A DNA stretch of 32,376 nucleotides from an uncultured Clostridia bacterium (GTDB lineage Bacteria > Bacillota > Clostridia > Oscillospirales > Acutalibacteraceae). The translations under genes and the position numbers were made by a program. Below are positions 21,953 through 30,692 of this stretch, one piece after another (the stretch's first letter is position 1; the number at the start of each line of letters is the position of its first letter). Location of the stretch: NCBI GenBank assembly GCA_946185345.1, contig CAMHJC010000016.1, positions 1 through 32,376 on the forward strand, in the 5' to 3' direction. Under the pieces are notes generated by a model. It saw only the letters and a list, made by a program, of their open reading frames with translations. It was not told the origin of the DNA and ran no database searches.

Positions 21953-24295
21953 TTGAAACCGCAAAAAAACAAGCTTCCACTGATAATCGCTGTAAGCGTG
22001 GCGCTGTTCGCATTGATCACAGCATTCACAATTAAAGTGATTCATTCATCCGACGCCAGCATGCGGACAGAGAAATATTACCAGAACAGAGATTCCATGC
22101 GGCAGGCAGCGGAAAATGTACAGAAGAGTTTTGACGAAAAATCGGAGTTTATTTCCGGCGCCGCCAAATCGCTTTCCGGTTCGGAAAAGGATTTCGCCGG
22201 CCTGCTCAAGAAGAAGGCCAAGCCCTTCAAAAAGCTGACAAAGTACAGCGGAATGGCCCACCTGCTTGTCTCCGATATGGAGGGAAAGGCATACGACTGC
22301 AACGGCAAGGTCTTTTCGCTGGGTGACCTCGACTTCTTTCCGGATGCCGCTGCCGGCCATACCGGCATTTCCGGCAAAACTATTCTTCATGTTGACGACG
22401 GCACCGAGTCGGTTATCGTTTATTACGCACCTGTTGCCGGCGAGGAGGGAAACCTGGCCATCCTTGTGGGTCTCGCATCGGATGAGCTTGACGTGGCGGC
22501 GTTCACCGGAAGCGAACCCAACGTATTTTCCGGAATGTATATTCTCGACGGTTCGGGAGCTTTGGTGATGTCATCCGACCGTTCGACCGGCGGCTCATTC
22601 TACCGCTATATCAAGCAATACAAGCTGGCCGACGGAAAGGACTACCGTTATCGTGAGTACGGTTCAATCAACGATGCGGAGGCGCAGGAGGACGAGGACG
22701 CTTCCGGCCAAAAGGAAGATTCCCGCACTTATTTCGATCATACCGATTATTTTGACGTGGATCTGACCGGTTCCAGAAGCGTCTTCAGCATGATCAACAG
22801 AAGGGACGTCTACAGCAGCATCTACCATAAAAAGCAGCTCAGAACGAACGACTGGACGCTTTATTATGTGCTGTCCGAGCAGCTTCCCGACAGTACGGTT
22901 TCGTTCATTGTGCTCAGCCGGGTACTGCTTTTCGCCATCGTGGCGATCTTCTTCGTGACCATGGCGGTTCTGCTGCTCCTCCAGTGGAAAAACGGGCAGA
23001 AAATCGCCTCCCTCGCATTCACCGACGAGGTGACAGGGTGCGCCAACTGGCACAAATTCGTGACGGTGTGCAATTCCCACCTCACGAGAAAGAGCTGGTG
23101 GAAGAGCAGACACGCCGCACTCTGCGTCGATATCAACCGCTTCACCATTTACAACGATTATTACGGTCACAAGGCCGGCAACCAGCTGCTCAGATACGTC
23201 GCCCAGACCATTGAACAGATGTGTTCTTCGAGGGAATATGCCGCCCGACGGAGCAACGATATTTTCGTTGTGCTGTGGTCTTATTCATCGGTCGATGAAC
23301 TGAACAGCCGGATCGACAGCTTTTTTGAGCGTATGAAGGACGGCCCGAACAGCGAAAATGTCTCGCTGTCGGTCGGTGTCTATCTTCTGACCGGCGACGA
23401 CAAGGACATCATTCACGCCGCCGATATGGCCAGCATCGCAGAACAGTCCACCGGCGATGTCAAAGTCAACACGGTTGCCTACTTCGACGATAAACTTCGC
23501 ACCCGGATGACAGAGGAACACGAGCTGGAAAAGTTAATGCACGCCGCCCTCGAAAATGATGAATTCAAGCTGTTTATCCAGCCAAAGCACCGTGTCAAAG
23601 ACGGCGCTCTCGGCGGTGCGGAAGCATTGGTGCGCTGGATCAGTCCCCAAAAGGGATTCATCTCCCCCGGCAAATTCATTCCGCTCTTTGAAAAGAACGG
23701 CTTTGTCGGCCCGGTGGACAATTATATTCTCGAACAGCTCTGTATGTTCCAGCGAAACCGTCTGCGCAAGGGATACAAGACCGTACCTATTTCTGTCAAT
23801 GTCTCCCGTGTGCAGCTCAGCAATCCGAATCTCGCAGATGAAATATGTGCCATCGTCGACAAATACAGCGTACCTCACAAATACATTGATATCGAGCTGA
23901 CCGAAAGCGCCTGTTTTGACGATATGGAAACCCTGATCAACACCATCCACACGCTCCGCGCAATGGGTTTCCCCGTTTCCATGGACGATTTCGGTTCGGG
24001 ATATTCCTCCCTCAATCTGCTCAAGGAACTGCCGTTTGACACACTCAAGATTGACGGCGAATTCTTCCGCAATGTCACCGATATCAACCGCGCCAACATC
24101 GTGGTCAAAAACATCATTGACCTCGCCAAATCGCTGAATATGACGGTTGTTGCAGAAGGAATTGAACAACAGACGCAGGTCGATTTCCTCAAAACCACCG
24201 AATGTGACCTCATTCAGGGGTACTTCTATTCCAAGCCGATTTCCGCAAAGGAATTTGAGGAGTACATGGCGAACCACAAGATCGAAAACAAGTAA
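21953..24295 (+). CDS. Membrane cyclic-di-GMP phosphodiesterase (sensor-GGDEF-EAL)
   Basis: 780 aa from a TTG at 21953 with GGGGAG 8 nt upstream; an ATG 20 codons earlier has no SD. TM1 is at about residues 8-30. An extracellular dCache-like sensor follows (about 40-310, with a LVSDMEGKAYDCNG strand-turn and the YYAPV motif), then TM2 at about 318-343. The GGDEF domain (about 355-505) keeps DINRFTIYNDYYGHKAGNQL but its active-site loop is SNDIF instead of GGDEF (about 432-436), so cyclase activity is unlikely. The EAL domain (about 525-775) is intact: EALVRW, SVNVSR, IELTES, MDDFGSGYS, LKIDGEF, VAEGIE. It should degrade c-di-GMP in response to an outside ligand. Monocistronic with a strong terminator. 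Confidence 0.93.
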   Translation: MKPQKNKLPLIIAVSVALFALITAFTIKVIHSSDASMRTEKYYQNRDSMRQAAENVQKSFDEKSEFISGAAKSLSGSEKDFAGLLKKKAKPFKKLTKYSGMAHLLVSDMEGKAYDCNGKVFSLGDLDFFPDAAAGHTGISGKTILHVDDGTESVIVYYAPVAGEEGNLAILVGLASDELDVAAFTGSEPNVFSGMYILDGSGALVMSSDRSTGGSFYRYIKQYKLADGKDYRYREYGSINDAEAQEDEDASGQKEDSRTYFDHTDYFDVDLTGSRSVFSMINRRDVYSSIYHKKQLRTNDWTLYYVLSEQLPDSTVSFIVLSRVLLFAIVAIFFVTMAVLLLLQWKNGQKIASLAFTDEVTGCANWHKFVTVCNSHLTRKSWWKSRHAALCVDINRFTIYNDYYGHKAGNQLLRYVAQTIEQMCSSREYAARRSNDIFVVLWSYSSVDELNSRIDSFFERMKDGPNSENVSLSVGVYLLTGDDKDIIHAADMASIAEQSTGDVKVNTVAYFDDKLRTRMTEEHELEKLMHAALENDEFKLFIQPKHRVKDGALGGAEALVRWISPQKGFISPGKFIPLFEKNGFVGPVDNYILEQLCMFQRNRLRKGYKTVPISVNVSRVQLSNPNLADEICAIVDKYSVPHKYIDIELTESACFDDMETLINTIHTLRAMGFPVSMDDFGSGYSSLNLLKELPFDTLKIDGEFFRNVTDINRANIVVKNIIDLAKSLNMTVVAEGIEQQTQVDFLKTTECDLIQGYFYSKPISAKEFEEYMANHKIENK

Positions 24296-24323
24296 TCTTC
24301 CATTCTCCACCATCAATAACATC

Positions 24324-24377
24324 AAAAAAATCCCGAAGCTGATGACGGTTCAAAGTCCGTCCCGCTTCGGGATTTTT
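24324..24377. terminator. Strong bidirectional terminator
   Basis: A 14-bp stem (24326-24339 with 24364-24377) flanked by A-run and T-run, with an inner GACGG/CCGTC stem. It lies between the convergent phosphodiesterase gene and clpC. Confidence 0.92.
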
Positions 24378-24404
24378 TATCATGATTATTCTATTCTCAA
24401 AAAC

Positions 24405-26918
24405 TTACTTTTTGGAAATCTTCAGCTCATCGTCATAGCTGACAATAATGCTGTCGCCCGGTCTTACCTGACCCTCCAGTACCTTCTCGGAAAGCTTATC
24501 CTCGATTTCCGACTGAATGGCTCTCCTGATCGGCCTTGCGCCGTACACAGGATCAAACCCGTGCTTTGCGATGGCCTTTGCCACGCTCGGCTCGAATTCC
24601 ACCTCAATATCCATGTCGCGGATTCGCTTTGCCAGTGTGCCGAGCATTCTCTCGGCGATCTGCTCCACGTCCTCCTCGCTCAGCTTGCGGAATACGATGA
24701 TGTCGTCCAGACGGTTGATGAATTCCGGTCTGAAGGTGTTTTTCAGCTCGCTCATCACGGCCGCCTTGATATCCTCATACTCCTGCTGCGACTTGTTTTC
24801 GTCCGACTGGCCGAATCCCATTGCGTTGGCTCCGCCGGTGATGATTCTGGCGCCGAGGTTGGAAGTCATGATGATGACAGTGTTCTTGAAATCCACCGTT
24901 CTGCCCTGCGAATCGGTCACTCTGCCGTCGCCCAGGATCTGAAGCATGATATTGAGCACATCCGGGTGCGCCTTCTCGATTTCGTCAAACAGAACCACAG
25001 AATAAGGCCGTCTGCGAATCTTCTCGGTGAGCTGGCCGCCCTCGTCATATCCTACATAGCCCGGAGGCGAGCCGATGAGCTTGGAGACGGTGTGCTTCTC
25101 CATATACTCCGACATATCGAGCCGGATGATGGCATTTTCATCTCCGAAAAGTGCTTCCGCAAGAGCCTTGCAGAGTTCCGTCTTGCCTACGCCGGTCGGT
25201 CCCATAAAGAGGAATGAACCGATCGGGCGCTTCGGGTCTTTCAGTCCGACTCGTCCCCGGCGGATGGCCTTGGCCACTGCCGTAACCGCTTCGTGCTGAC
25301 CGACGATTCGCTCGTGAAGAATATCCTCCATTTTCAGCATGCGCTGGCTTTCCTCTGTGGTGAGCTGCACAACGGGAATTCCGGTCCACTGGGAGACAAT
25401 CTCGGCGATGTCCTCGGTGGTGACGGTGGCTTCACGGCCGTCATTCTTCTTTTTCCATGCCGCCTTCTGGTCCTCCAGCTTTGCCGCAATTTCCTTTTCC
25501 CTGTCACGCAGCTTGGCCGCGCGCTCGTAATCCTGATTATTGACGGCCTCCTGCTTGTCGGCGGTGACCTGCTTCAACCGTGCTTCCAGCTCCTTTACAT
25601 CGTCCGGAGCGGTCTGTCTTCTGAGCCGCACTCGGGAGGCGGCTTCGTCGATGAGGTCAATGGCCTTGTCCGGCAGGTATCTGTCGGCGATGTAGCGTGC
25701 CGACAGGTTGACTGCCGATTGAATCGCCTCGTCGCTGATCTTGACATTGTGGTGACCTTCGTACCTGTCACGCAGTCCCAGCAGAATCTGCTCGGCTTCT
25801 TCCTCGGTCGGCTCTCCGACAAGCACCGGCTGGAAACGGCGTTCAAGCGCCGAATCCTTCTCGATATACTTGCGGTATTCGGTGATGGTGGTGGCGCCGA
25901 TGACCTGGAAGCTTCCTCTCGCCAGCATCGGCTTGAGTATATTGGCAGCATCGGTTGCGCCTTCCGCTGAACCGGCTCCGATCAGCGTGTGAATTTCGTC
26001 GATGAAGAGAATAGTGTTGCCGTCCTTGACCACTTCGTCAATGACCGACTGAATTCTCTCTTCAAATTCGCCCCTGTACTTCGAGCCGGCGATCATTCCG
26101 GTAAGGCTCAGATCGACAATCTTCTTGTTCTTGAGCGACTCCGGAACCTCGCCTTCGGCAATCTTAAGGGCAAGTCCCTCGGCAATGGCCGTCTTGCCGA
26201 CGCCGGGTTCGCCGATCAGACAGGGATTGTTTTTGGTGCGGCGGGAAAGAATCTGTATCACTCTGTCGATTTCCTTCTGACGGCCGATGACCGGGTCGAT
26301 CTTGCCCTTTTTGGCTTCGGCGGTGAGGTCACGGCCGTATTTTTGCAGGCTCTTGCCTTTTCCCTTGCCGCTGGCGCTTTCCTGCGAGCCGAACGGACTC
26401 TGTCCACCCATTCCGAAAAATCCTCCGAAGGGCGACTGCTGGCCGAAGCCTGATTCCTCCTCGTATTCGTCGGAATCATCGCCGCTGAACAGCCTGTTGA
26501 GACCGTTGACAATCCCCTGAATATCGCCGCCCAGTTCCTGAATGAATCTGACTGCGTAGCTCTCGCTGTCCTGAATCAGTGACAGAAGAATGTGCTCGGT
26601 ACCGACATATCCGTGTCCCATGCGGTTGGAAATGCTCTTGGCCGCCTGCAATGTGCGTGTTCCCCTTGCGGTCATATCGTTCGGATTGAGACTGCATCTC
26701 ACGCCCTGGCCGTGAATTTCAAGCAGCTTCTCTGTTACGGCCTCGTCTGTCAGGCCGTTGTCGTTGAGAATAGTCTGCGCCGCACAGGAATCGGTCTTGA
26801 GCAGACCGAGAAGTATGTGCTCCGATCCGACAAATGTGTGTCCCATATTCTGAGCGCACTCAAATGCCAGATTGAGCGCAATGTTGGCTTTTTCGCTGAA
26901 TCCCTTGAAGTTATACAT
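24405..26918 (-). CDS. clpC: ATP-dependent protease ATPase subunit ClpC
   Basis: 837 aa. N-terminal double Clp-N repeat (residues 1-145), then a long Gly/Phe/Ser-rich linker (about 150-192). AAA-1 has Walker A GEPGVGKT (about 237-244) and Walker B ILFIDEIH. The middle domain includes a UVR-like coiled coil NQDYERAAKLRDREKEI (about 460-476), the McsB/MecA-binding type. AAA-2 has GPTGVGKT (about 570) and VVLFDEIEKAHPD. The ClpP-contact loop should lie in the C-terminal half. It unfolds proteins, including those tagged by McsB with phospho-arginine, for ClpP degradation. Last gene of the ctsR operon, 58 nt after mcsB. The Gly/Phe-rich linker is longer than I remember for B. subtilis ClpC. Confidence 0.97.
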   Translation of the reverse strand: MYNFKGFSEKANIALNLAFECAQNMGHTFVGSEHILLGLLKTDSCAAQTILNDNGLTDEAVTEKLLEIHGQGVRCSLNPNDMTARGTRTLQAAKSISNRMGHGYVGTEHILLSLIQDSESYAVRFIQELGGDIQGIVNGLNRLFSGDDSDEYEEESGFGQQSPFGGFFGMGGQSPFGSQESASGKGKGKSLQKYGRDLTAEAKKGKIDPVIGRQKEIDRVIQILSRRTKNNPCLIGEPGVGKTAIAEGLALKIAEGEVPESLKNKKIVDLSLTGMIAGSKYRGEFEERIQSVIDEVVKDGNTILFIDEIHTLIGAGSAEGATDAANILKPMLARGSFQVIGATTITEYRKYIEKDSALERRFQPVLVGEPTEEEAEQILLGLRDRYEGHHNVKISDEAIQSAVNLSARYIADRYLPDKAIDLIDEAASRVRLRRQTAPDDVKELEARLKQVTADKQEAVNNQDYERAAKLRDREKEIAAKLEDQKAAWKKKNDGREATVTTEDIAEIVSQWTGIPVVQLTTEESQRMLKMEDILHERIVGQHEAVTAVAKAIRRGRVGLKDPKRPIGSFLFMGPTGVGKTELCKALAEALFGDENAIIRLDMSEYMEKHTVSKLIGSPPGYVGYDEGGQLTEKIRRRPYSVVLFDEIEKAHPDVLNIMLQILGDGRVTDSQGRTVDFKNTVIIMTSNLGARIITGGANAMGFGQSDENKSQQEYEDIKAAVMSELKNTFRPEFINRLDDIIVFRKLSEEDVEQIAERMLGTLAKRIRDMDIEVEFEPSVAKAIAKHGFDPVYGARPIRRAIQSEIEDKLSEKVLEGQVRPGDSIIVSYDDELKISKK

Positions 26919-26976
26919 TTTCTTTTCCCCCGTTTCGTTTTAATTTCGTTCCCCAAATATTTTTACAGTTTTTCAA

Positions 26977-28029
26977 TCAGGCGATGTCGGTTTCCCTGAA
27001 AATCTCCCGAAGCAGCTCGGCGCGCTTTTTGTCCCTCTGGGAGGAATTCATGCTCTCGCCGTATTTTTCCATAAGTCTTGCCGGCTGGACTGATTCATAC
27101 GCTTCGCCAAGCCTGCCGAGCGTCATTCCGCTCACCAGACCCTCCGCAACGCCGACACGCAGAGCGGAGTAAAGCCGCACAAATTCTTCGCTGCTCATCA
27201 CCCTGGCGCTCTTCAATATACCGAGCGCACGCCAGACACTGTCCTGATAGCTTTCGCTCTCCAGCAGTCTGGCACGGCATTTCTTTTCAAGGTCGATGAT
27301 TCGGCTGGTGATCTCTGTCAGATTGGATATCGTGTCCTTTTCGCTGATTCCCAGCGTGACCTGATTGGAAATCTGATACATAGCGCCTACCGACTGGCTT
27401 CCCTCACCGTAGCTTCCTCTGATAGTGGCTCCGATCTTGTCAAGACTTGCGGCCACTCTGCGAAGGGTTCCGTCCGATTCCGAAGCCGGCAGGTGAAGCA
27501 TTACCGAAGCCCTCATGCCTGTGCCGAGATTGGTCGGACATGCGGTGAGATAGCCCAATTCCTCGTCAAAGGCGAAATTCAGCGTTTCGTCAAGCAGCGT
27601 GTCGATCTTGTCGGCCATGTCATAAGCCTTTTCCAACTGCAATCCGCTGCCCATGACCTGAATCCGCAGATGATCTTCTTCATTGAGCATGATGCTGACC
27701 GATTCGTCATTCATCAGCAGCAATGCTCTTCCCTTCGGATTGGAGGCGAATTCCGGACTGATGAGGTGCCTTTCGGCGAGCGAGGCAAGCTCCACCGCCG
27801 TGGCTTTTTCCGCTTCAATGTAGCGGAAGCTGTCCCGCAGTGCCGAATTGCCGCCCATCAGAGCGTCCCTGACCTTCTGATTGACCTCCTTCATCTGATC
27901 GTAACTCATCAGATGAGGAAACGGATAACCGTTCAGATTTCTCGCAAGCCTGATTCTGGTGCTTATCACCACATCGGATTTTTCGCCTTCCGACTCATAC
28001 CATTTTTTTATATTGTTGTTTTCCGACAT
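26977..28029 (-). CDS. mcsB: Protein arginine kinase McsB
   Basis: 350 aa from the second ATG (28029), which has GGAG 9 nt upstream; the first ATG, two codons earlier, is too close. Phosphagen-kinase-like catalytic domain: VVISTRIRLARNL, the NEEDHLRIQ motif with the catalytic Glu, CPTNLGTGMRAS with the conserved Cys, and GSYGEGSQSVG with the second Glu. Near the C-terminus is RDKKRA, matching the RDxxRA motif described for phospho-arginine sensing in McsB. It marks aggregated or misfolded proteins with phospho-arginine for ClpCP and inactivates CtsR under stress. Placed between mcsA (62 nt) and clpC (58 nt). Confidence 0.97.
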   Translation of the reverse strand: MSENNNIKKWYESEGEKSDVVISTRIRLARNLNGYPFPHLMSYDQMKEVNQKVRDALMGGNSALRDSFRYIEAEKATAVELASLAERHLISPEFASNPKGRALLLMNDESVSIMLNEEDHLRIQVMGSGLQLEKAYDMADKIDTLLDETLNFAFDEELGYLTACPTNLGTGMRASVMLHLPASESDGTLRRVAASLDKIGATIRGSYGEGSQSVGAMYQISNQVTLGISEKDTISNLTEITSRIIDLEKKCRARLLESESYQDSVWRALGILKSARVMSSEEFVRLYSALRVGVAEGLVSGMTLGRLGEAYESVQPARLMEKYGESMNSSQRDKKRAELLREIFRETDIA

Positions 28030-28091
28030 ATTCATTCACTCCGTTATTCTGTTTATTATTCGGCTGTCGTTGCTGCAACGATTCCGGACAA

Positions 28092-28640
28092 TCAGGCTTC
28101 CATGGCCTTGATCTTATCCCTCAGCTCGGCGGCAAGCTCGTAATTTTCGGTACGAACCGCCTCAGCAAGCTGCTTTTTCAGCTCTGCGGTCTCGTTTTCC
28201 CTGCTCTCCTGCGTAGTGACCTTGGAATGTTTGCCGCAGTGGACAGTGTTGCCGTGAATCTTCTTTATGGTCGGCGCAAGACGGCTTTTGAATTCGGTGT
28301 AGCAATTCGGACAGCCGACCTTGCCGGAATCGGCAATAGATCTGAAATCAGAGCCGCAGACCGAGCATCTCTTGCCGGAAGTGAGCGAAGGCATGGCTCC
28401 GAAGCTTCCGAAAGGCGAGCTGAGCAGACTGCTTACCATATCGAATCCGCTCATCATCGGGCTGAAAAGATGATCAATGCCTTCAAAGGCGCTGAAGGCG
28501 TTGAACATGGAGCCAAATGCTCCGCTGTTCTGCATCTCGGCGGCACATTCGCCGCAAAGATGATACTCGTGGACGTCGCCGTTCACATTGGTCTTGATAT
28601 AAGCTGTCGCTTCGTTTTTTTTGCATTTTTCACACAACAT
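28092..28640 (-). CDS. mcsA: McsA, zinc-finger activator of McsB
   Basis: 182 aa from the ATG at 28640 (MLCEKC), with AAAGGGG 10 nt upstream; an ATG three codons earlier is almost in contact with the SD. Two zinc-finger pairs: Cys3-x2-Cys6 with CGEC near 29-32, and CSVCG near 94 with CPNC near 111. The segment between them is Phe/Met/Ser-rich and Gly-poor, longer than in a simple double zinc finger. A UVR motif closes the protein (ELKKQLAEAVRTENYELAAE then LRDKIKAME). McsA activates McsB and joins it to ClpC. Confidence 0.96.
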   Translation of the reverse strand: MLCEKCKKNEATAYIKTNVNGDVHEYHLCGECAAEMQNSGAFGSMFNAFSAFEGIDHLFSPMMSGFDMVSSLLSSPFGSFGAMPSLTSGKRCSVCGSDFRSIADSGKVGCPNCYTEFKSRLAPTIKKIHGNTVHCGKHSKVTTQESRENETAELKKQLAEAVRTENYELAAELRDKIKAMEA

Positions 28641-28689
28641 AATTTTCATTCCCCTTTGTAATTTAATCTTTTGTTTGTCTGCAAAATCA

Positions 28690-29148
28690 TTATTGGCTGA
28701 CTGTACACCGGATAAGCATCTGCTTGAGAATTCCTGCCCTTGCGATATCCCGGTATTCCTGCGGCAGTACCCTGAGAGCGCTGTCGCTGCATGCGGCAAG
28801 CATCATTTCGGCCGCCGCATCACTGACCGCTCCCCTGTCGGCCAGGCTGACTATCAACATACGGGCCGAATTGCCGTCCAGATCGCCGCCGATGCTGTTG
28901 ACCACATGCATCAGTGCCGAGGTGCCGCTGAGCTGAACCCTCGTGATGCGGATAAATCCTCCTCCGCCCCGTCGGCTCTCGACCACATATCCCTGCTCCG
29001 GCGTGAATCTCGATGTGATCACGTAATTGATCTGGCTCGGCACGCAGCCCATCTGATCCGCCAGCTCGTTGCGGCGGATCTCCGCCGTGCCGTCCCGACT
29101 GTCAAGCATCTCCATGATGTAACGCGCCACTTGTTCGCTCATTCTCAT
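28690..29148 (-). CDS. ctsR: Transcriptional repressor CtsR
   Basis: 152 aa, usual length. N-terminal winged helix (RRNELADQMGCVPSQINYVI), then the glycine-rich wing ESRRGGGGFIRI (about residues 57-68), which contains the arginine phosphorylated or sensed in relatives and acts as the heat sensor. The C-terminal dimerisation domain runs from about 80 to 152 (LPQEYRDIARAGILKQML). It represses clp genes by binding GGTCAAA-N3-RGTCAAA repeats, two of which lie in its own promoter. AGGAGA lies 10-11 nt before the ATG. First gene of the operon; mcsA starts 49 nt after its stop. Confidence 0.97.
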   Translation of the reverse strand: MRMSEQVARYIMEMLDSRDGTAEIRRNELADQMGCVPSQINYVITSRFTPEQGYVVESRRGGGGFIRITRVQLSGTSALMHVVNSIGGDLDGNSARMLIVSLADRGAVSDAAAEMMLAACSDSALRVLPQEYRDIARAGILKQMLIRCTVSQ

Positions 29149-29177
29149 TTGATAATCATCTCCTAAAGGTCTTTGTC

Positions 29178-29194
29178 TTTGACTATCCTTGACC
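29178..29194 (-). promoter_or_regulatory. CtsR operator 2 (downstream of the -10)
   Basis: On the minus strand it reads GGTCAAG-GAT-AGTCAAA, one base off the CtsR heptad-repeat consensus. It lies about 12-29 bp beyond the -10 of the ctsR promoter, so it would block early transcription. Confidence 0.8.
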
Positions 29195-29206
29195 TTTGTG
29201 ATTACT

Positions 29207-29234
29207 ATTATACTTATTGGTCAAAAAAAGTCAA
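29207..29234 (-). promoter_or_regulatory. Promoter of the ctsR-mcsA-mcsB-clpC operon
   Basis: Minus strand: TTGACT (29234-29229), 16-bp spacer, TATAAT (29212-29207). Operator 1 covers the -35 and part of the spacer. Confidence 0.8.
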
Positions 29235-29235
29235 A
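29219..29235 (+). promoter_or_regulatory. CtsR operator 1 (overlapping the -35)
   Basis: GGTCAAA-AAA-AGTCAAA on the plus strand: an exact match to the CtsR consensus of two heptads with a 3-nt spacer. Confidence 0.9.
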
Positions 29236-29324
29236 GTCAGAAAAAGTCAGTTTTACATGCTTTATTTTTTTCAATCTCATTTTTTCTCGCAAATGCGGCT
29301 GTTTTCGCTTTTTTTCGCATTTTT

Positions 29325-29372
29325 CAAAAAAAGCCGAGTCATTGTAGAAATCATCCTACAAATGACTCGGCT
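29325..29372 (-). terminator. Terminator of the LCP operon
   Basis: Minus strand: stem AGCCGAGTCATT with its complement (29332-29343 / 29361-29372), an inner TGTAG/CTACA stem, then a T-run (29331-29326). It lies 40 bp beyond the LCP gene stop. Confidence 0.85.
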
Positions 29373-29411
29373 GCCTATTCATGAATGGATTATTACAAAA
29401 ACGCAGGCGTC

Positions 29412-30632
29412 TCAGGTGCCGTTATCTTCCTCCGGATTGCTCTCCGCTTCCTCCTCGGCCTTGGCCTTTTCATCCTTGATTTTCTGGAGAATTTCTGCTG
29501 AAATATCCTTGTCAAGATAAACCAGACTGTACCAATAATCGGCGTTTTTCTTCAGATCGGCAGTGATCAGATAGGTTCCCTGCACCTTGCCGGATTTGTA
29601 GGTACCGTCAATCGGTATTCTGGCGGAACATGATTCATAGGTCATATAATCCGGCGCACCGACCAGAAGCGACATGACATCGGTCTGAGACAGATTGGTA
29701 GTGACCAGTCTCAGACATGTCTCCGCAAACTTGCTCAGTTTAGAGGCACTCATGGTCTTTACCTTTTTCATGATTTCCTCCAGCACCTTGCGCTGACGTT
29801 CCGTGCGTCCGAAATCGCCCCCTCCGACATAGCGCACGCGTGTATAAGCCAGTGCCTGCTTGCCGTTGAGGTGAACCATGCCGGTCTTGAGAGGAAGTTT
29901 ATCTTTATCCAGCGGCTGATTATACAGCTTGTTCATCTCAAAGATATAAACTTCATTCATTACCTTTCTTTCGTCGGCTTTGACGTAAAGATCAATGCCG
30001 CCGATGTAATTGACCATTGATACGAAGCAGAAGAAGTCCATGTGGACATACTTGTCGATCGGTATGCCGAAATTCTCCTTGAATGTATCAAACATCATGC
30101 TTGATCCGCCGTAGGCAAAAGCGGCGTTGAGTTTATCCTTTCCCGCTTCCTTGTGATTGCCTCCGGCCTTGATATCCACGCACAGGTCTCTCATAAAGGA
30201 TGTGAGAAAGATCTTGTGAGTGGTTTTGTTGATGGATACAAGCACCATTGCGTCGGTACGTGTGCGATAAAGACCCTTATGACGGCTGTCGGTACCGACG
30301 AGAAGGATATTTTCCACATCATCGGTAAAATTATAAACAAGCTCCTGGTCAGATGAGGTATCCGAATCGTAGTTCAGAGCCTCACGCTCTTCATCGGTCA
30401 TTTTGCTGTAGTCAATATCCTCGCCCTCGGTAATGTCAAGCTTGGAGACATACTCAAAGTCCTTATCGGATGTAATATTCATCTTGCTGTAGTAGTGATA
30501 AAATGCACCGTAAGCAACCGACATCAGGATAACCACAACGCCGAGCAAAGAGGTGAAGATATAGAGAATCTTTTTGCCGACATTTCTTTTGCCGCCCGAT
30601 CTTTTTTTGCTTGACCTTCCTGAATTACTCAC
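29412..30632 (-). CDS. LytR-CpsA-Psr (LCP) family wall-polymer ligase, copy 1
   Basis: 406 aa from a GTG at 30632. Short basic cytosolic head, one TM helix (about residues 20-45), an acidic spacer, then the LCP domain (about 105-350): ILLVGTDSR, RTRTDAMVLVSINK, TSFMRDLCVDI, KLNAAFAYGG and the AYTRVRYVGGGDFGRTERQR segment, with the conserved Arg/Asp residues that bind pyrophosphate and Mg. It attaches undecaprenyl-linked glycopolymers such as teichoic acid to peptidoglycan outside the membrane. The C-terminal ~30 residues are a Glu/Lys-rich coiled-coil-like tail missing from copy 2. It follows copy 2 by 60 nt without a terminator. An ATG 8 nt upstream opens only a five-codon frame (MSNCE, then stop). 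Confidence 0.93.
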   Translation of the reverse strand: MSNSGRSSKKRSGGKRNVGKKILYIFTSLLGVVVILMSVAYGAFYHYYSKMNITSDKDFEYVSKLDITEGEDIDYSKMTDEEREALNYDSDTSSDQELVYNFTDDVENILLVGTDSRHKGLYRTRTDAMVLVSINKTTHKIFLTSFMRDLCVDIKAGGNHKEAGKDKLNAAFAYGGSSMMFDTFKENFGIPIDKYVHMDFFCFVSMVNYIGGIDLYVKADERKVMNEVYIFEMNKLYNQPLDKDKLPLKTGMVHLNGKQALAYTRVRYVGGGDFGRTERQRKVLEEIMKKVKTMSASKLSKFAETCLRLVTTNLSQTDVMSLLVGAPDYMTYESCSARIPIDGTYKSGKVQGTYLITADLKKNADYWYSLVYLDKDISAEILQKIKDEKAKAEEEAESNPEEDNGT

Positions 30633-30692
30633 AATTACTCATTCCTTCCTGAATTACTGTCTGAAGATAATAGATAAAGCGCCATCCGGATG

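Noticed and set aside
24147-25217. 356-codon open frame on the plus strand across the phosphodiesterase end and clpC
   Set aside because: It crosses a strong bidirectional terminator and lies opposite clpC; no start signal.
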